From 39-52-133 sp036523795 (lineage in GTDB: Bacteria; Pseudomonadota; Gammaproteobacteria; Burkholderiales; Gallionellaceae): a DNA stretch of 64,000 nt. A program made the translations under genes and the position numbers. Where the stretch lies: assembly GCA_036523795.1 (NCBI GenBank), contig DATDDN010000010.1, forward strand, positions 1-64,000, in the 5' to 3' direction. Shown in pieces: positions 25,597-34,799 of this stretch. The notes below the pieces were generated by a model that saw nothing but the letters and a program-made list of their open reading frames with translations, made no database searches and was not told the DNA's origin. How positions within the stretch are numbered: the stretch's first letter is position 1; each line of letters starts with the position of its first letter.

Positions 25597-26460
25597 CAGA
25601 AGTGGCCTCGCAAATTCGGACAGCCCGTTAAGTGTTCGTCCTGCTCAGCCCAAGCTGTGGCTATAGCGGCGCTCAAGGGCGACAAGACCTTGGTCAACTT
25701 CACTGCCGATTGCCCAGCAATGCCAGATACTGGAACTGGCCCGCTCGAGGGCATACCACCGTCCCAGCCTGATTCGGCAGAAGACACTGCCCTGATGCAC
25801 AGGATCGACGAACTGCCTCTGGAGCATCCGTGCCGGACCACGCACGCTGAGCTGGCTCCTCAAGCGCGAAGGCAAGCCGGACGGCCGCCGTCGGGTATCC
25901 ACCCAAATGGAGCGCATGAGCATCCATGCGCAGTATCGCAAGCTCAGTGGCATCCGGCGCACAAGGTTTATCCATATTTGCTGCGCAACCAGCCGATCAC
26001 TCGCCCCAATCACGTTTGGGCGACAGACATCACCTACTATCCCGCTGAAGCGGGGGCTTCGGCGTGTCTCCAACACCCTGGCCACGGACTTCTGGATCGA
26101 GGCAGTACAGGAAGCGATCAACCATTGCGGTAGGCCTGAAATCTTCACCCCCGAACAGGGCTGCCAGTTCACCAGCCTTGAATGCACGGAGCTACTGAAT
26201 GACAACGGCTTCCAGATCAGCATGGATGGCTGAGGCCACAGGCGGGACAACGTGTTTGTGGAGCGGCGGTGGAAGAGCGTCAAGGTATATCCGCATGCCT
26301 ACGACAGCGTAACCGACGATCGGGCGATACCTTGCGTTCTACAAGCAACGCCGGCCGCACTCGTCACTTGACGATGAAACACCGGATGAGTTCTACTTGG
26401 ACTGCTAGGCAATACACCGCAAGGCTTCACTTAAGAAACCGGAAATTCTGATCAACTTCA
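25597..26460 (+). mobile_element. Decayed IS3-family insertion sequence
   Basis: The left edge 25599-25623 (GAAGTGGCCTCGCAAATTCGG...) has the form of an IS3-group terminal repeat. The right edge, around 26440-26460, keeps a CCGGAAATTCTG...CAACTTCA remnant. Between them lies a broken OrfA/OrfB transposase. The element separates the sulfotransferase from the acyltransferase gene, and its right end appears to reach the acyltransferase stop codon. No intact target duplication could be picked out. Confidence 0.65.
25655..26408 (+). pseudogene. IS3-family transposase remnant (OrfA/OrfB)
   Basis: The remnant starts with an OrfA piece ('AALKGDKTLVNF'). OrfB pieces in changing frames follow: 'LMHRIDEL', 'HKVYPYLLRNQPITRPNHVWATDITY', 'RRVSNTLATDFWIEAVQEAI', 'GRPEIFTPEQGCQFTS' and 'NGFQISMDG' followed by a stop where the family has Lys, then 'DNVFVERRWKSVKV' and a C-terminal 'RRPHSSLDDETPDEFY'. 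Segments between these, including part of the DDE core, are missing. Several frameshifts, an internal stop and deletions make it non-functional. Confidence 0.8.
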
Positions 26461-28539
26461 CGGCTGAAGCATATTTACCAGCCCTTTAGCTATATATCGC
26501 GACCCCTCAATGGATAAGTGATCGTCATTACGATAGAGCATTTTCCCCTCTTTCATCGCCCAGCACTTGTCGTCATCGCACAATTCTGCCGCTGCATCGT
26601 ATATTTTGACCGTCGGATAATTCTTAAGAACAGATAGGACCGTTCGACGGTAATCATCGTTGCGTTTGTTGTACTCTTGCCTTGAAATTGCACATGGGGT
26701 TTTCAGTTTAGTCGTAAAGCTTACTGGCCTGTTGCTCTTGATGCATAGTGCCGGATCAAAGCCGAGCTCGGGAACATCCAGAACGAAGATTATTTGCTTG
26801 TGTTTCGCGATCAGGCGTTGGATGGTGTTTCTCATCGCCATCTCGAAAATCTGACGGTAGTCAGTGACCTCTGGTCTGTCTTTCAAGGTAATGATTCGTT
26901 GCCCTACGTCTTTTTCGTTATAACCCTCGCCCGTGAGATATATTGGCCCTCGAGAAGACATTACAACCGTCCTGATCGAACTAGTTCTTTCTACAAATAA
27001 AAGTACGCGATTTGTATACTCTACACAACCATCGATCGCCCCTTTCTCAAATGCGCCAACGTCATAGAATGGCATGCACCCTCCCCGACCAAGATTCAGC
27101 ACATTTTCTTTCGAGTTGCTAGTTGCTTCGGCAAGCCCAGGATACAAATGATTGCTATGTGAATCGCCCACTACAATAATAGTTGGGCGCACATTTTTCT
27201 TCGCCTCTACACAATATTCACCTTTAACTCTGGAAAGTTCTGGATAAGCTTCTCGGCATTGTTCATTATCTGAATATGGCCATCCAAATGGATCATTTTC
27301 CTGACTTTCAGCGTTGAGTCTAAATGACAACCCCTCTCTGGAGAAAGTGTTGTAACCGACAAACCCAACCAAGAAGATCAACACGCACAGAGCAGTTGTT
27401 TTGCCCCAGTGCTTGCGCCCATAGCGTATTGGCCTTTCAACCAGACGATAGGTCAGCCAAGCCAGCAAGAAACTCAATGCAACGCCAGCAATGCGCATAC
27501 CGATTGAGGGCGTCTCTGATTCAACGATTCTCGCAAATGCGAGTAGCGGCCAGTGCCAAAGATAGAGCGGATAGCTGATCAATCCCACAAAGACCATCAA
27601 CCTGTTAGATAGAAACTTTCTATTGCCCCAGGCATCTGGCCCCGCAAAAATCAGTAGCCATCCCCCCATTACCGGTGCAAGTGCCCACCACCCGGGGAAT
27701 AGCAGTCCCCTGTTCAGACCGATTACAGCAGACGCGATCAGCAGCAACCCCAAAATCGATGCCCAATTGTTCAAAGCTGTTTCGCGTTGTGCTGCTGGCA
27801 CTTGTTGTCGCGAAAATGCCGAATGAAACACCCAGTGCTTCAGCCACACCGTAAACTGCAAGCGTTTGAATAACTGCAAATAAGCCAGCACTGCGCCAGC
27901 CAAGAGTTCCCAAAATCGGGTTTGTGGCAGAAAAAACGTTTTGACCGCATCTTGCGCTATACCGCCCACGTTCAGGCCAAAAGACAGCACGCCTAGCAGA
28001 CCCACAACTGTCAACACCTTCAGTCGTAACCGCCAAGCACCCCAGATAAGGAGTGGATAAACCAGATAGAACTGCTCTTCAATGGCCAGAGACCAAAGGT
28101 GCATCAATGGTTTCAGTTCTGAGGCAATATCGAAATATCCCGCCTCATTCCAGAGTGCAAAGTTCTGCACAAATCCCGCCCCGGCTGCCATGTGCTTTCC
28201 CAGCTGTGCAAACTCCTCGGGCAACAGTGTGAACCAGCCAAGTGCATAGGTCGCTACCAGTACGAGAGTGAGGGCAGGGAAAATGCGTTTAACGCGATGA
28301 GCATAGAATTCTAAAAACCTGAAGTCATCTCGCACCAGACTTTTGAAGATAATGCTCGAAATCAGGAAGCCGGATATGACAAAAAAAATGTCCACTCCCA
28401 CAAAGCCGCCTGGCAACACTGCAGGGAATGCATGAAAGATGACAACAGAAAGAATTGCTACCGCACGCAGCCCGTCAACATCAGGACGATAAACAGGGTG
28501 GAAGTTGTGTTCTTGAGTGGTAGAGCTAGTACGTGGCAC
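26458..28539 (-). CDS. OafA/YrhL-type O-acyltransferase with SGNH domain
   Basis: 693 residues. The membrane acyltransferase-3 domain (about 20-370, ten or so helices) opens with 'YRPDVDGLRAVAILSVVIFHAF' and 'GGFVGVDIFFVISGFLI'. The C-terminal periplasmic SGNH esterase-like domain carries 'VVGDSHSNHLYP' and the catalytic 'NDDHLSIEGSRY'. Such proteins O-acetylate lipopolysaccharide or exopolysaccharide sugars in the periplasm. The start is a GTG at 28539 with no clear ribosome site. The stop codon lies in the end of the IS3 remnant, so the extreme C terminus may have been altered. Divergent from the next gene. Confidence 0.88.
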   Translation of the reverse strand: MPRTSSTTQEHNFHPVYRPDVDGLRAVAILSVVIFHAFPAVLPGGFVGVDIFFVISGFLISSIIFKSLVRDDFRFLEFYAHRVKRIFPALTLVLVATYALGWFTLLPEEFAQLGKHMAAGAGFVQNFALWNEAGYFDIASELKPLMHLWSLAIEEQFYLVYPLLIWGAWRLRLKVLTVVGLLGVLSFGLNVGGIAQDAVKTFFLPQTRFWELLAGAVLAYLQLFKRLQFTVWLKHWVFHSAFSRQQVPAAQRETALNNWASILGLLLIASAVIGLNRGLLFPGWWALAPVMGGWLLIFAGPDAWGNRKFLSNRLMVFVGLISYPLYLWHWPLLAFARIVESETPSIGMRIAGVALSFLLAWLTYRLVERPIRYGRKHWGKTTALCVLIFLVGFVGYNTFSREGLSFRLNAESQENDPFGWPYSDNEQCREAYPELSRVKGEYCVEAKKNVRPTIIVVGDSHSNHLYPGLAEATSNSKENVLNLGRGGCMPFYDVGAFEKGAIDGCVEYTNRVLLFVERTSSIRTVVMSSRGPIYLTGEGYNEKDVGQRIITLKDRPEVTDYRQIFEMAMRNTIQRLIAKHKQIIFVLDVPELGFDPALCIKSNRPVSFTTKLKTPCAISRQEYNKRNDDYRRTVLSVLKNYPTVKIYDAAAELCDDDKCWAMKEGKMLYRNDDHLSIEGSRYIAKGLVNMLQP

Positions 28540-28723
28540 GGCTTTGTTTGTTATTGATTGCTCTGAAGTCCTGCATTCTACTTGCTCTCGTTTGAACTGT
28601 CTGTGCGAAGTCGAGAACCCAACCTTTTTCGGGGTATCATCCTACAAACAGCTCTCTGCCGCAAAATTTAGAACTGAGCGAAAACGCATATCAATATGCC
28701 GCCCCTTTTCAGGAGCCACCCTA

Positions 28724-30178
28724 ATGTTTGGAACATCGCGCATACAAAATAACCGCCAATTTTTACTGGCTTCTCTAACACTTATTGTGTGCGGTTTCAC
28801 CTATTTCACCCGCTCTGCACTAGGTGGCTTACTGCCGGTATGGTCAGACGAATTCTTCTATTACCTCAACGCAAAAAATTTTTTTCTGAACTCAACGCTT
28901 GAAGCTGCTTTCACTTACACAGGCCAAGGTTCAATCCTGTTTCACGCGGACGCACACGGCTTTGCGTATCCTCTACTACATGGAACCATCGCCTGGATTT
29001 TTGGTTTTCACCCTCTTAACATTCCACTTACCAATCTTTCTCTTGTCGCGCTTTCACTATTAATTATATTCTTGTCAGCCAACCTTAAAGCCGAGCAGAA
29101 ACTGACCATGGCAGTCTGCCTGTCAGGTTTTTTTGTAGTCCCGTTTTACACATTTACCTACATGCAGGAATCACTGCATCTTTTCTTCGCAACTGTTCTC
29201 AGCCTTCTGCTGATAATCATCTACAAAGATGCCCGCCCCAAAGCCAGAACAATTGTAATTTACCTGCTGATAATTTTGATTGCCGCACTTTTCAGAAATA
29301 TTTGGCTCTTCTGGTCAATAGGGTTGCTACCACTGGCTACCAACAAAAAGAGCCTGTTACTTTACGCGCTAATTTTCATTATATTTTCAGGTATCGCATT
29401 CCTTGCCATCAAGCTGCTTTATGACCCTTTTTCCAGCGGATATTTCAGCCAACTTACACTGGTCATTCAACAGGGCAACCTCACGTCCATCGCCTTATCC
29501 TTAATTACTCACCTATTTACCAACATCAAACTTTATTTCACTCCCGGTTCAGGACTTACCCTACTCTATTTTGCCGCAAGAACAATAATAGCTTTCGGCA
29601 CTGCAGGTTTATTTATCCTGTCATATCGCAACAATGATCGGTTATATCGTGCAGCAATGCTTATCTGCTTTGTCAACCTGGCTCTCCTGCTCTATGCTCC
29701 TCTCGAGGGAACACGCTCCATTTCACCGCTGTTTTATCTTGTTACGATAATTTTCGTGTACCGCAGTCAAGAAACATGGTCCACCACTCTCCTTGTGTTT
29801 ACTCTCGCTTTGTTGCCATTTACATATCTTCCACTCTCAGAAGAACTCTCAGAGCGAAGTCGACAATTCAGCAGCTATTATGCAAACACAAGTGCTGTTG
29901 CGGCATATGATGCGTTGGCAACCGAGGCAGATGTCAAAGATGCTCCGTTAGTCTATCTTGCCGAACTGCCAAAAGACTACTCACCTGACTTGCTTCTGTT
30001 GCCATTACAAACCACTTCCGGCAAGCCGATAAAATACGCTGTCAACTATTCAGCAGTTGCCATTAACTTGCGGCGTAATTACGATTTCGTTTTATCAAAA
30101 ACAAGGCGAAGCGCGGTGGATTTCATGAAAGAGGTAACTAGTAACTCGTACTGCACACTCTATCGATTGAAAAAATAA
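28724..30178 (+). CDS. Polytopic membrane protein, possible glycosyltransferase or polymerase
   Basis: 484 residues from the ATG at 28724, which has AGGAG eight bases upstream; the open frame extends further upstream but without a ribosome site. About eleven hydrophobic helices, with an early acidic motif 'VWSDEFFYYLNAKNFF' in the first outer loop, similar in layout to GT39/ArnT-type lipid-linked sugar transferases where acidic residues in this loop are catalytic. I recognise no specific family. Markedly A/T-rich. A role as Wzy polymerase or phage-type glucosyltransferase (GtrC-like) is possible. Confidence 0.6.
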   Translation: MFGTSRIQNNRQFLLASLTLIVCGFTYFTRSALGGLLPVWSDEFFYYLNAKNFFLNSTLEAAFTYTGQGSILFHADAHGFAYPLLHGTIAWIFGFHPLNIPLTNLSLVALSLLIIFLSANLKAEQKLTMAVCLSGFFVVPFYTFTYMQESLHLFFATVLSLLLIIIYKDARPKARTIVIYLLIILIAALFRNIWLFWSIGLLPLATNKKSLLLYALIFIIFSGIAFLAIKLLYDPFSSGYFSQLTLVIQQGNLTSIALSLITHLFTNIKLYFTPGSGLTLLYFAARTIIAFGTAGLFILSYRNNDRLYRAAMLICFVNLALLLYAPLEGTRSISPLFYLVTIIFVYRSQETWSTTLLVFTLALLPFTYLPLSEELSERSRQFSSYYANTSAVAAYDALATEADVKDAPLVYLAELPKDYSPDLLLLPLQTTSGKPIKYAVNYSAVAINLRRNYDFVLSKTRRSAVDFMKEVTSNSYCTLYRLKK

Positions 30179-30356
30179 TCTAGCGCCAGGTGGCTGCAGC
30201 AAACATGTTGGTGAATGCTACCCCGCACCACCGCACATTACTGTAATTGTACGGCCTCCTTCTTGAAGCCGCTCTCTTAGCAGCGTTTTCATCTGGCGCA
30301 GCCAGGCAGTTACGGCCCCTTAAAGTAGGGAGGCTCTCTTAGGACGGCCCAATTCA

Positions 30357-31571
30357 CTACCAGAACTTGGCTACTCTAGAAAATTCTGTCAGATGAAAAA
30401 TTACCCCAGCGAAGACATGCAATCCGAATAGCCTCATGCACCATGTAAATTGCTTGTTATGCAAACTCCCTGAGCCCCCAGACTGCTGCTGTCTCAATAA
30501 GAATTCTAATGAGACAACAAACAGTATCCACAGGGCAATTTGACCACTCCACAAAAAATTACCTTCTATCATGTGCCGACCTGACTCCGCCAATAGATAG
30601 GTATAAGAAGCGCCGCCTGCAAAGAGAATCCAAGCAAGTACCATGCGCTGCGATTTTAGAACTTGTCGCGCATAACAAAAAAACACTGCGAGGGGGAATA
30701 ATATTGACAGAAACAGTTTGGGAATTAGCCAATTCGAGTAATTTGTCATAACCGCTAGCGGTGCCAGTATGATGTTCCTTTTCTCCTGAACCGTACCCAA
30801 AACTTGCTCGGCGCTATAGCTGAACCAATATTGGAAACCCAGCACGAGCACTGAAGGTAACAAAATTCCATATAAAATTAGAGTTGGAGAGACTTCTCTA
30901 CGAAAGGTGGGAATAGCCAGTAGCAAAGCCAGCGAAGGTAGTATGACAATCGTGAAGCTGGGTTTAGCAAAAGCACAGAGCAGTGTTGTTAGTGCGCAGA
31001 TTGTCAGTGTTTTTGCGAACTGCCTATCTACGGCTGCATTTGACATGACCGCAAATCCAAAGATGAGAAGCGCCAGCGGTTTCAGCAGAAACATTGTCGG
31101 ACTGTGAACGACATTAATGCCGATGTAGCCGAAATACAGGTGTTTATCTATTGGAAAAAAAAGCTGAAATGGCGCGACTAATAGAAGTGCGACGCTTAAT
31201 CTGGCTGCGGCCCATTCCGACACAGCGTACTCTCGCAGCAGTTTGTAAATCAGCCCCACAGTTGCGCCGATCGAAATCAGCACTACGACGGTGCAGGCTG
31301 CTGCGAGACTAATGGGGAAAATCTGCTGCAGCATGATAATGCTGCCTTGCAGGAGCGGATGTGGTGTTTGCAGAGTATGTGTCGCCAGCATTTTGGCGGC
31401 AAAATTCTGATGTGCCAGAAAATCATTTGCCAAAGCTGACAGGCGATTGACCAGCGGAGCAAAGAGAATTATCGATAATACTGCCACCCCCAAGGTTGAA
31501 GGGTGTGCAATTTCCTGACGAGCCTTCACCTGTAAATCGATCATTAATTTGTGTAGGTATTTACTCAGCAC
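30357..31571 (-). CDS. Polytopic membrane protein of unknown function
   Basis: 404 residues, about ten hydrophobic helices, A/T-rich. 'NDFLAHQNFAAKML' after the first helix and 'IDKHLYFGYIGINVVHSPTMFLLKP' further on resemble loops of integral membrane glycosyltransferases or O-antigen polymerases, but I cannot assign a family. GTG at 31571 is the longest start; an ATG at 31544 is an alternative with no better ribosome site. It follows the Fuc4NAc module on the same strand after 46 bases, so it may be the GT that uses the lipid-linked sugar. Confidence 0.55.
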   Translation of the reverse strand: MLSKYLHKLMIDLQVKARQEIAHPSTLGVAVLSIILFAPLVNRLSALANDFLAHQNFAAKMLATHTLQTPHPLLQGSIIMLQQIFPISLAAACTVVVLISIGATVGLIYKLLREYAVSEWAAARLSVALLLVAPFQLFFPIDKHLYFGYIGINVVHSPTMFLLKPLALLIFGFAVMSNAAVDRQFAKTLTICALTTLLCAFAKPSFTIVILPSLALLLAIPTFRREVSPTLILYGILLPSVLVLGFQYWFSYSAEQVLGTVQEKRNIILAPLAVMTNYSNWLIPKLFLSILFPLAVFFCYARQVLKSQRMVLAWILFAGGASYTYLLAESGRHMIEGNFLWSGQIALWILFVVSLEFLLRQQQSGGSGSLHNKQFTWCMRLFGLHVFAGVIFHLTEFSRVAKFW

Positions 31572-31617
31572 AACGTACTCTTTTCCTATTTCTCGATTTT
31601 GGCCACGAACGAGCCGC

Positions 31618-32757
31618 TCATCCTTGATTGATCAAACCTGCGACAGAGCGCGCAATTAGCGCAACGTCATCCTCTCCCATACCTACCCATAGCGGCAGAC
31701 GTAATAAACGATCTGACAGGTTTTCAGTATTTGTCATGGCGCCATTTGTTCTGGCATACCGCTTACCTGCAGGCGAAAGATGCAGGGGGACATAATGAAA
31801 GACTGAGTGGATTCCTTGTTGCTTCAATCCTTCAATAACTTGAGTCCGGGTTTCCAGCGAATCAAGCAAGATATAGTACATATGCGCATTATGCTGACAG
31901 TCGTGGGGAATAATCGGGCGTCTTAACCTACCCGCGCGTTCCAATGAAGCAAAGGCTTCATGATACTGACTCCAGACTCCCAAACGACTGGCCGTAATTT
32001 TTTCGGCCTCTTCCAGTTGCGCGTAGAGAAAAGCCGCAATGACCTCCCCTGGCAAATACGATGACCCGACATCCATCCAGGTGTATTTATCAATCTGCCC
32101 GCGAAAGAACTGACTTCGATTGGTGCCTTTTTCCCGGATGATTTCTGCGCGCTCAACGAGGGCTTTGTCGTTAACAATTAGCGCGCCACCTTCCCCACTA
32201 ATCACATTCTTGGTCTCGTGAAAGCTGTAAGCGCCCAGATCCCCTATACTGCCCAGGGCGCGCCCCTTGTAAGTTGCCATTACACCTTGTGCCGCATCTT
32301 CCACCACCTTCAGGCCGTGGCGCTTGGCAATGGACATGATCGTATCCATCTCACATGCCACACCGGCATAATGCACGGGGGCAATCGCTCGTGTGCGAGG
32401 TGTAATTGCCGCCTCAATCAGGCGCTCGTCCAGGTTTAATGTATCTTCACGTATGTCCACGAAGACCGGTACGCCGCCCCGCAATACAAATGCGTTTGCC
32501 GTAGACACGAAGGTGTAGGAAGGCATGATGATCTCGTCGCCGGGCTGAATGTCCAGCAACAAAGCTGCCATTTCCAGGGCTGCAGTACATGAGTGTGCCA
32601 GCAATGCCTTGCTGCATCCCGTTTGCTGCTCAAACCAGGTATGACAACGCTTGGTGAACGGCCCATCGCCTGACAGCTGACCGTTGAAATGAGATTCAGC
32701 GATGTAATACAGCTCTTTACCGGTCATGTACGGCTTGTTGAATGGTATTTTCATCAT
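31618..32757 (-). CDS. rffA: dTDP-4-amino-4,6-dideoxygalactose transaminase (RffA/WecE-like)
   Basis: 379 residues, DegT/DnrJ/EryC1 aminotransferase. The PLP lysine is in 'YSFHETKNVISGEGGAL' and the N-terminal 'IPFNKPYMTGKELYYI' closely resembles RffA. It aminates dTDP-4-keto-6-deoxyglucose with glutamate to dTDP-Fuc4N. ATG pair at 32755/32752; the first overlaps the stop of the flippase gene (TAATG). Partner genes for flipping, acetylation and lipid transfer follow in one operon; dTDP-glucose synthesis genes are not in the window. Confidence 0.87.
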   Translation of the reverse strand: MMKIPFNKPYMTGKELYYIAESHFNGQLSGDGPFTKRCHTWFEQQTGCSKALLAHSCTAALEMAALLLDIQPGDEIIMPSYTFVSTANAFVLRGGVPVFVDIREDTLNLDERLIEAAITPRTRAIAPVHYAGVACEMDTIMSIAKRHGLKVVEDAAQGVMATYKGRALGSIGDLGAYSFHETKNVISGEGGALIVNDKALVERAEIIREKGTNRSQFFRGQIDKYTWMDVGSSYLPGEVIAAFLYAQLEEAEKITASRLGVWSQYHEAFASLERAGRLRRPIIPHDCQHNAHMYYILLDSLETRTQVIEGLKQQGIHSVFHYVPLHLSPAGKRYARTNGAMTNTENLSDRLLRLPLWVGMGEDDVALIARSVAGLINQG

Positions 32758-33119
32758 TACCCTTGGCTCCCGATTGCTACTCCCACCACAATAAAGCTCA
32801 CTCCAATAATTTTTGGCGAAGTGATGGGCTCATTAAATAACATTGCGCTCAATACGATCACGAGAACAAAGGCTAGACTCATAAAAGGATATGCATGGCT
32901 CAATTGCAGCTTGGCAACGGCTGCCATCCATGTAACCGATGCGAGTAGTGCAGCCAGGTAGGCACTAATCACCCAGTAGTTGAGCAGCAAGTGCAGCAGA
33001 AACCGGGCTTTTTCTGCACCATCTTCTGGTAAAGCACCGGCCAGCTGGACTTGCCACTTGATCACAAGCTGGCCATAGACTGTTAGCAGGATTGTGCTCA
33101 GGATATACAGATAACTCAT
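32757..33119 (-). CDS. Small EamA/EmrE-like flippase subunit (ArnE/ArnF-like)
   Basis: 120 residues, four membrane helices. The C-terminal 'MSLAFVLVIVLSAMLFNEPIT' and 'IIGVSFIVVGVAIG' are typical of the drug/metabolite transporter superfamily small members that flip undecaprenyl-phosphate sugars (ArnE/F) and resemble half of an EamA protein. It would work as a dimer; only one such gene is present. It overlaps both neighbours by a few bases (stop/ATG overlap with rffA and ATGA with the acetyltransferase). Confidence 0.8.
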   Translation of the reverse strand: MSYLYILSTILLTVYGQLVIKWQVQLAGALPEDGAEKARFLLHLLLNYWVISAYLAALLASVTWMAAVAKLQLSHAYPFMSLAFVLVIVLSAMLFNEPITSPKIIGVSFIVVGVAIGSQG

Positions 33120-33793
33120 TTGGTCAGCCTGTGATAAAGATCAATGGGGTTGCGAAAGCGAAAACCCAAAGTTGAATAAAGATTCACCACCGCCAGATTG
33201 CTGGCTGAAACGGAACTCACCAGTTCAGCATAGCCATAGTCAAACAGCGCCCTACAAACCGGAGTCCACAAGAATTTTGCCAGGCCTCGACCACGTATAG
33301 ACTCGGCAACGGCATGCAAGACCAAGCGGTTACTTTCTACGGCAATGAATCCAACCACTTCACCTCTGTACAACAGGTCATAAACTTTGCCAGCACCATG
33401 AAGTTGAGCCAACCAGTTGTCATAGCGCCGGTCAGCCTGCTCTTTGGGCAAATTGAAGTCGCGGTGAAAACGTCCATGTGCAAATGCACCGTGGCAAATT
33501 TCCAATAATTTGTCCAGGGAGACATCTTGTGTAATGCCCACATCTGCGGAGTCATATGCCAGAAATCGATCAGCCTTGCAGTAGGGCTCAATCAAAGTGT
33601 CGCAATAGTAAAAGCCATACTCATGTAGCAGCTGCTTTGCCCGCAACGGCTCTGCTCTGACTGTGTAATGCCCCGGCACGCGTGCTGCCACTTCGAGTGA
33701 TTCAGGTGACAACTCCTTGATCTCATAGGTGTCGATTCCGAATACAGCAGCATCCCACGGAGAGGACTTAATATTTGGTGGAAGAGTCATCAA
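33116..33793 (-). CDS. GNAT acetyltransferase, dTDP-Fuc4N acetyltransferase (RffC/WecD)-like
   Basis: 225 residues. The N terminus 'SSPWDAAVFGIDTYEI' resembles RffC, 'GAFAHGRFHRDFNLPKEQADRRYDNW' is the RffC-type middle motif, and the GNAT core has 'VAESIRGRGLAKFL' (acetyl-CoA pyrophosphate loop) and 'SASNLAVVNLYSTLGF'. It would acetylate the C4 amine of dTDP-Fuc4N to give Fuc4NAc. ATG at 33793 or 33790; the gene overlaps the end of the GtrB-like gene by 26 bases. The neighbours RffA, flippase and transferase support the same pathway. Confidence 0.8.
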   Translation of the reverse strand: MMTLPPNIKSSPWDAAVFGIDTYEIKELSPESLEVAARVPGHYTVRAEPLRAKQLLHEYGFYYCDTLIEPYCKADRFLAYDSADVGITQDVSLDKLLEICHGAFAHGRFHRDFNLPKEQADRRYDNWLAQLHGAGKVYDLLYRGEVVGFIAVESNRLVLHAVAESIRGRGLAKFLWTPVCRALFDYGYAELVSSVSASNLAVVNLYSTLGFRFRNPIDLYHRLTK

Positions 33794-34709
33794 AAGTAGT
33801 GTGTCTGACGATGTACAGGGGGCGACGCTTCACCTCGTCGAAGGCCTTGCCAAGGTATACGCCCAGAATTCCGAGAATGCTGATGATTATGCCGCCCAGA
33901 AAATATATCGAAACAATCAGGCTGCTCCACCCGGTAATCGGGATGCCGTGCACCAACGCACGGTAGGCGATGTAGCCGCCATATATAAAGGCCAATGCGG
34001 AGACAGTGAACCCAAAATGAATCGATAAACGCAGCGGTTTGTCCGAGTAAGCGATAATGGTTTCACTCGCCAATTTCCAGAGCTTGCGGAATGTGTAGGA
34101 CGTGTGGCCTGCGAAGCGTTCATCATGTTGCACATCGATGCTGCTTGTAGGAAATCCCAGCCAGCTCACGAGACCGCCAAAAAAACGCAGTTGCTCGCGC
34201 ATGCCCCGGAAGCTCATTACCACTTTGCGCGAGACGATGCGAAAGTTACCTGTTTCTCCGTCATAATCAATATCGGCCAAATAGCTGAAGACGCCGTAGA
34301 ACATCCAGGACGCAAGTCGCTTAAGTACGGGATCCTGACGGCGCCCACGCCTGGCCAGCACAACGTCGTAACCCTCCTGCGCTTTGGCATAGAGACGGGG
34401 AATTTCCTCGGGGCGATCCTGCAGATCACAATCCATGACAATCACCCAATCTCCATCGCAATAATTGAGCCCCGCTGTGATGCCATAGTGCTGGCCGAAA
34501 TTGCGACTAAATTGAATACCCTTGATTCGAGCGTCGCGTTTTGCCAACTCGACAATCATGGGCCACGAACGGTCGCCGCCGCAGTCTTCCACCAGCACAA
34601 TTTCAAAATCGTTTGTGATGGTCTCCAGCGATGCCTTGAGGCGTCGGTATAACTCGTCAAGGCAATCCTCAGCCCTATAAACGGGAATTACAACGGATAT
34701 ATGAGGCAT
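33768..34709 (-). CDS. Undecaprenyl-phosphate glycosyltransferase (GtrB/ArnC/DPM1-like)
   Basis: 313 residues. GT2 domain with 'ISVVIPVYRAEDCLDELYRRL', the donor-binding 'IVMDCDLQDRPEEIP' (DxD-type) and 'RRGRRQDP', followed by two membrane helices near 235-255 and 268-295, the layout of GtrB and ArnC. It would load a nucleotide sugar on undecaprenyl phosphate at the inner face of the membrane. With RffA/RffC beside it, Fuc4NAc is the likely sugar. First gene of the leftward module after a 90-base gap from the large membrane protein. Confidence 0.87.
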   Translation of the reverse strand: MPHISVVIPVYRAEDCLDELYRRLKASLETITNDFEIVLVEDCGGDRSWPMIVELAKRDARIKGIQFSRNFGQHYGITAGLNYCDGDWVIVMDCDLQDRPEEIPRLYAKAQEGYDVVLARRGRRQDPVLKRLASWMFYGVFSYLADIDYDGETGNFRIVSRKVVMSFRGMREQLRFFGGLVSWLGFPTSSIDVQHDERFAGHTSYTFRKLWKLASETIIAYSDKPLRLSIHFGFTVSALAFIYGGYIAYRALVHGIPITGWSSLIVSIYFLGGIIISILGILGVYLGKAFDEVKRRPLYIVRHTTFDDSSTKY

Positions 34710-34799
34710 AAATAATCAACAATTAGTCTATTTCTAAAGCGGCCCATTGAGAATAATGGGCATCACACCACCAAGCTCAGCAATCCCGCAACTCCTGCG

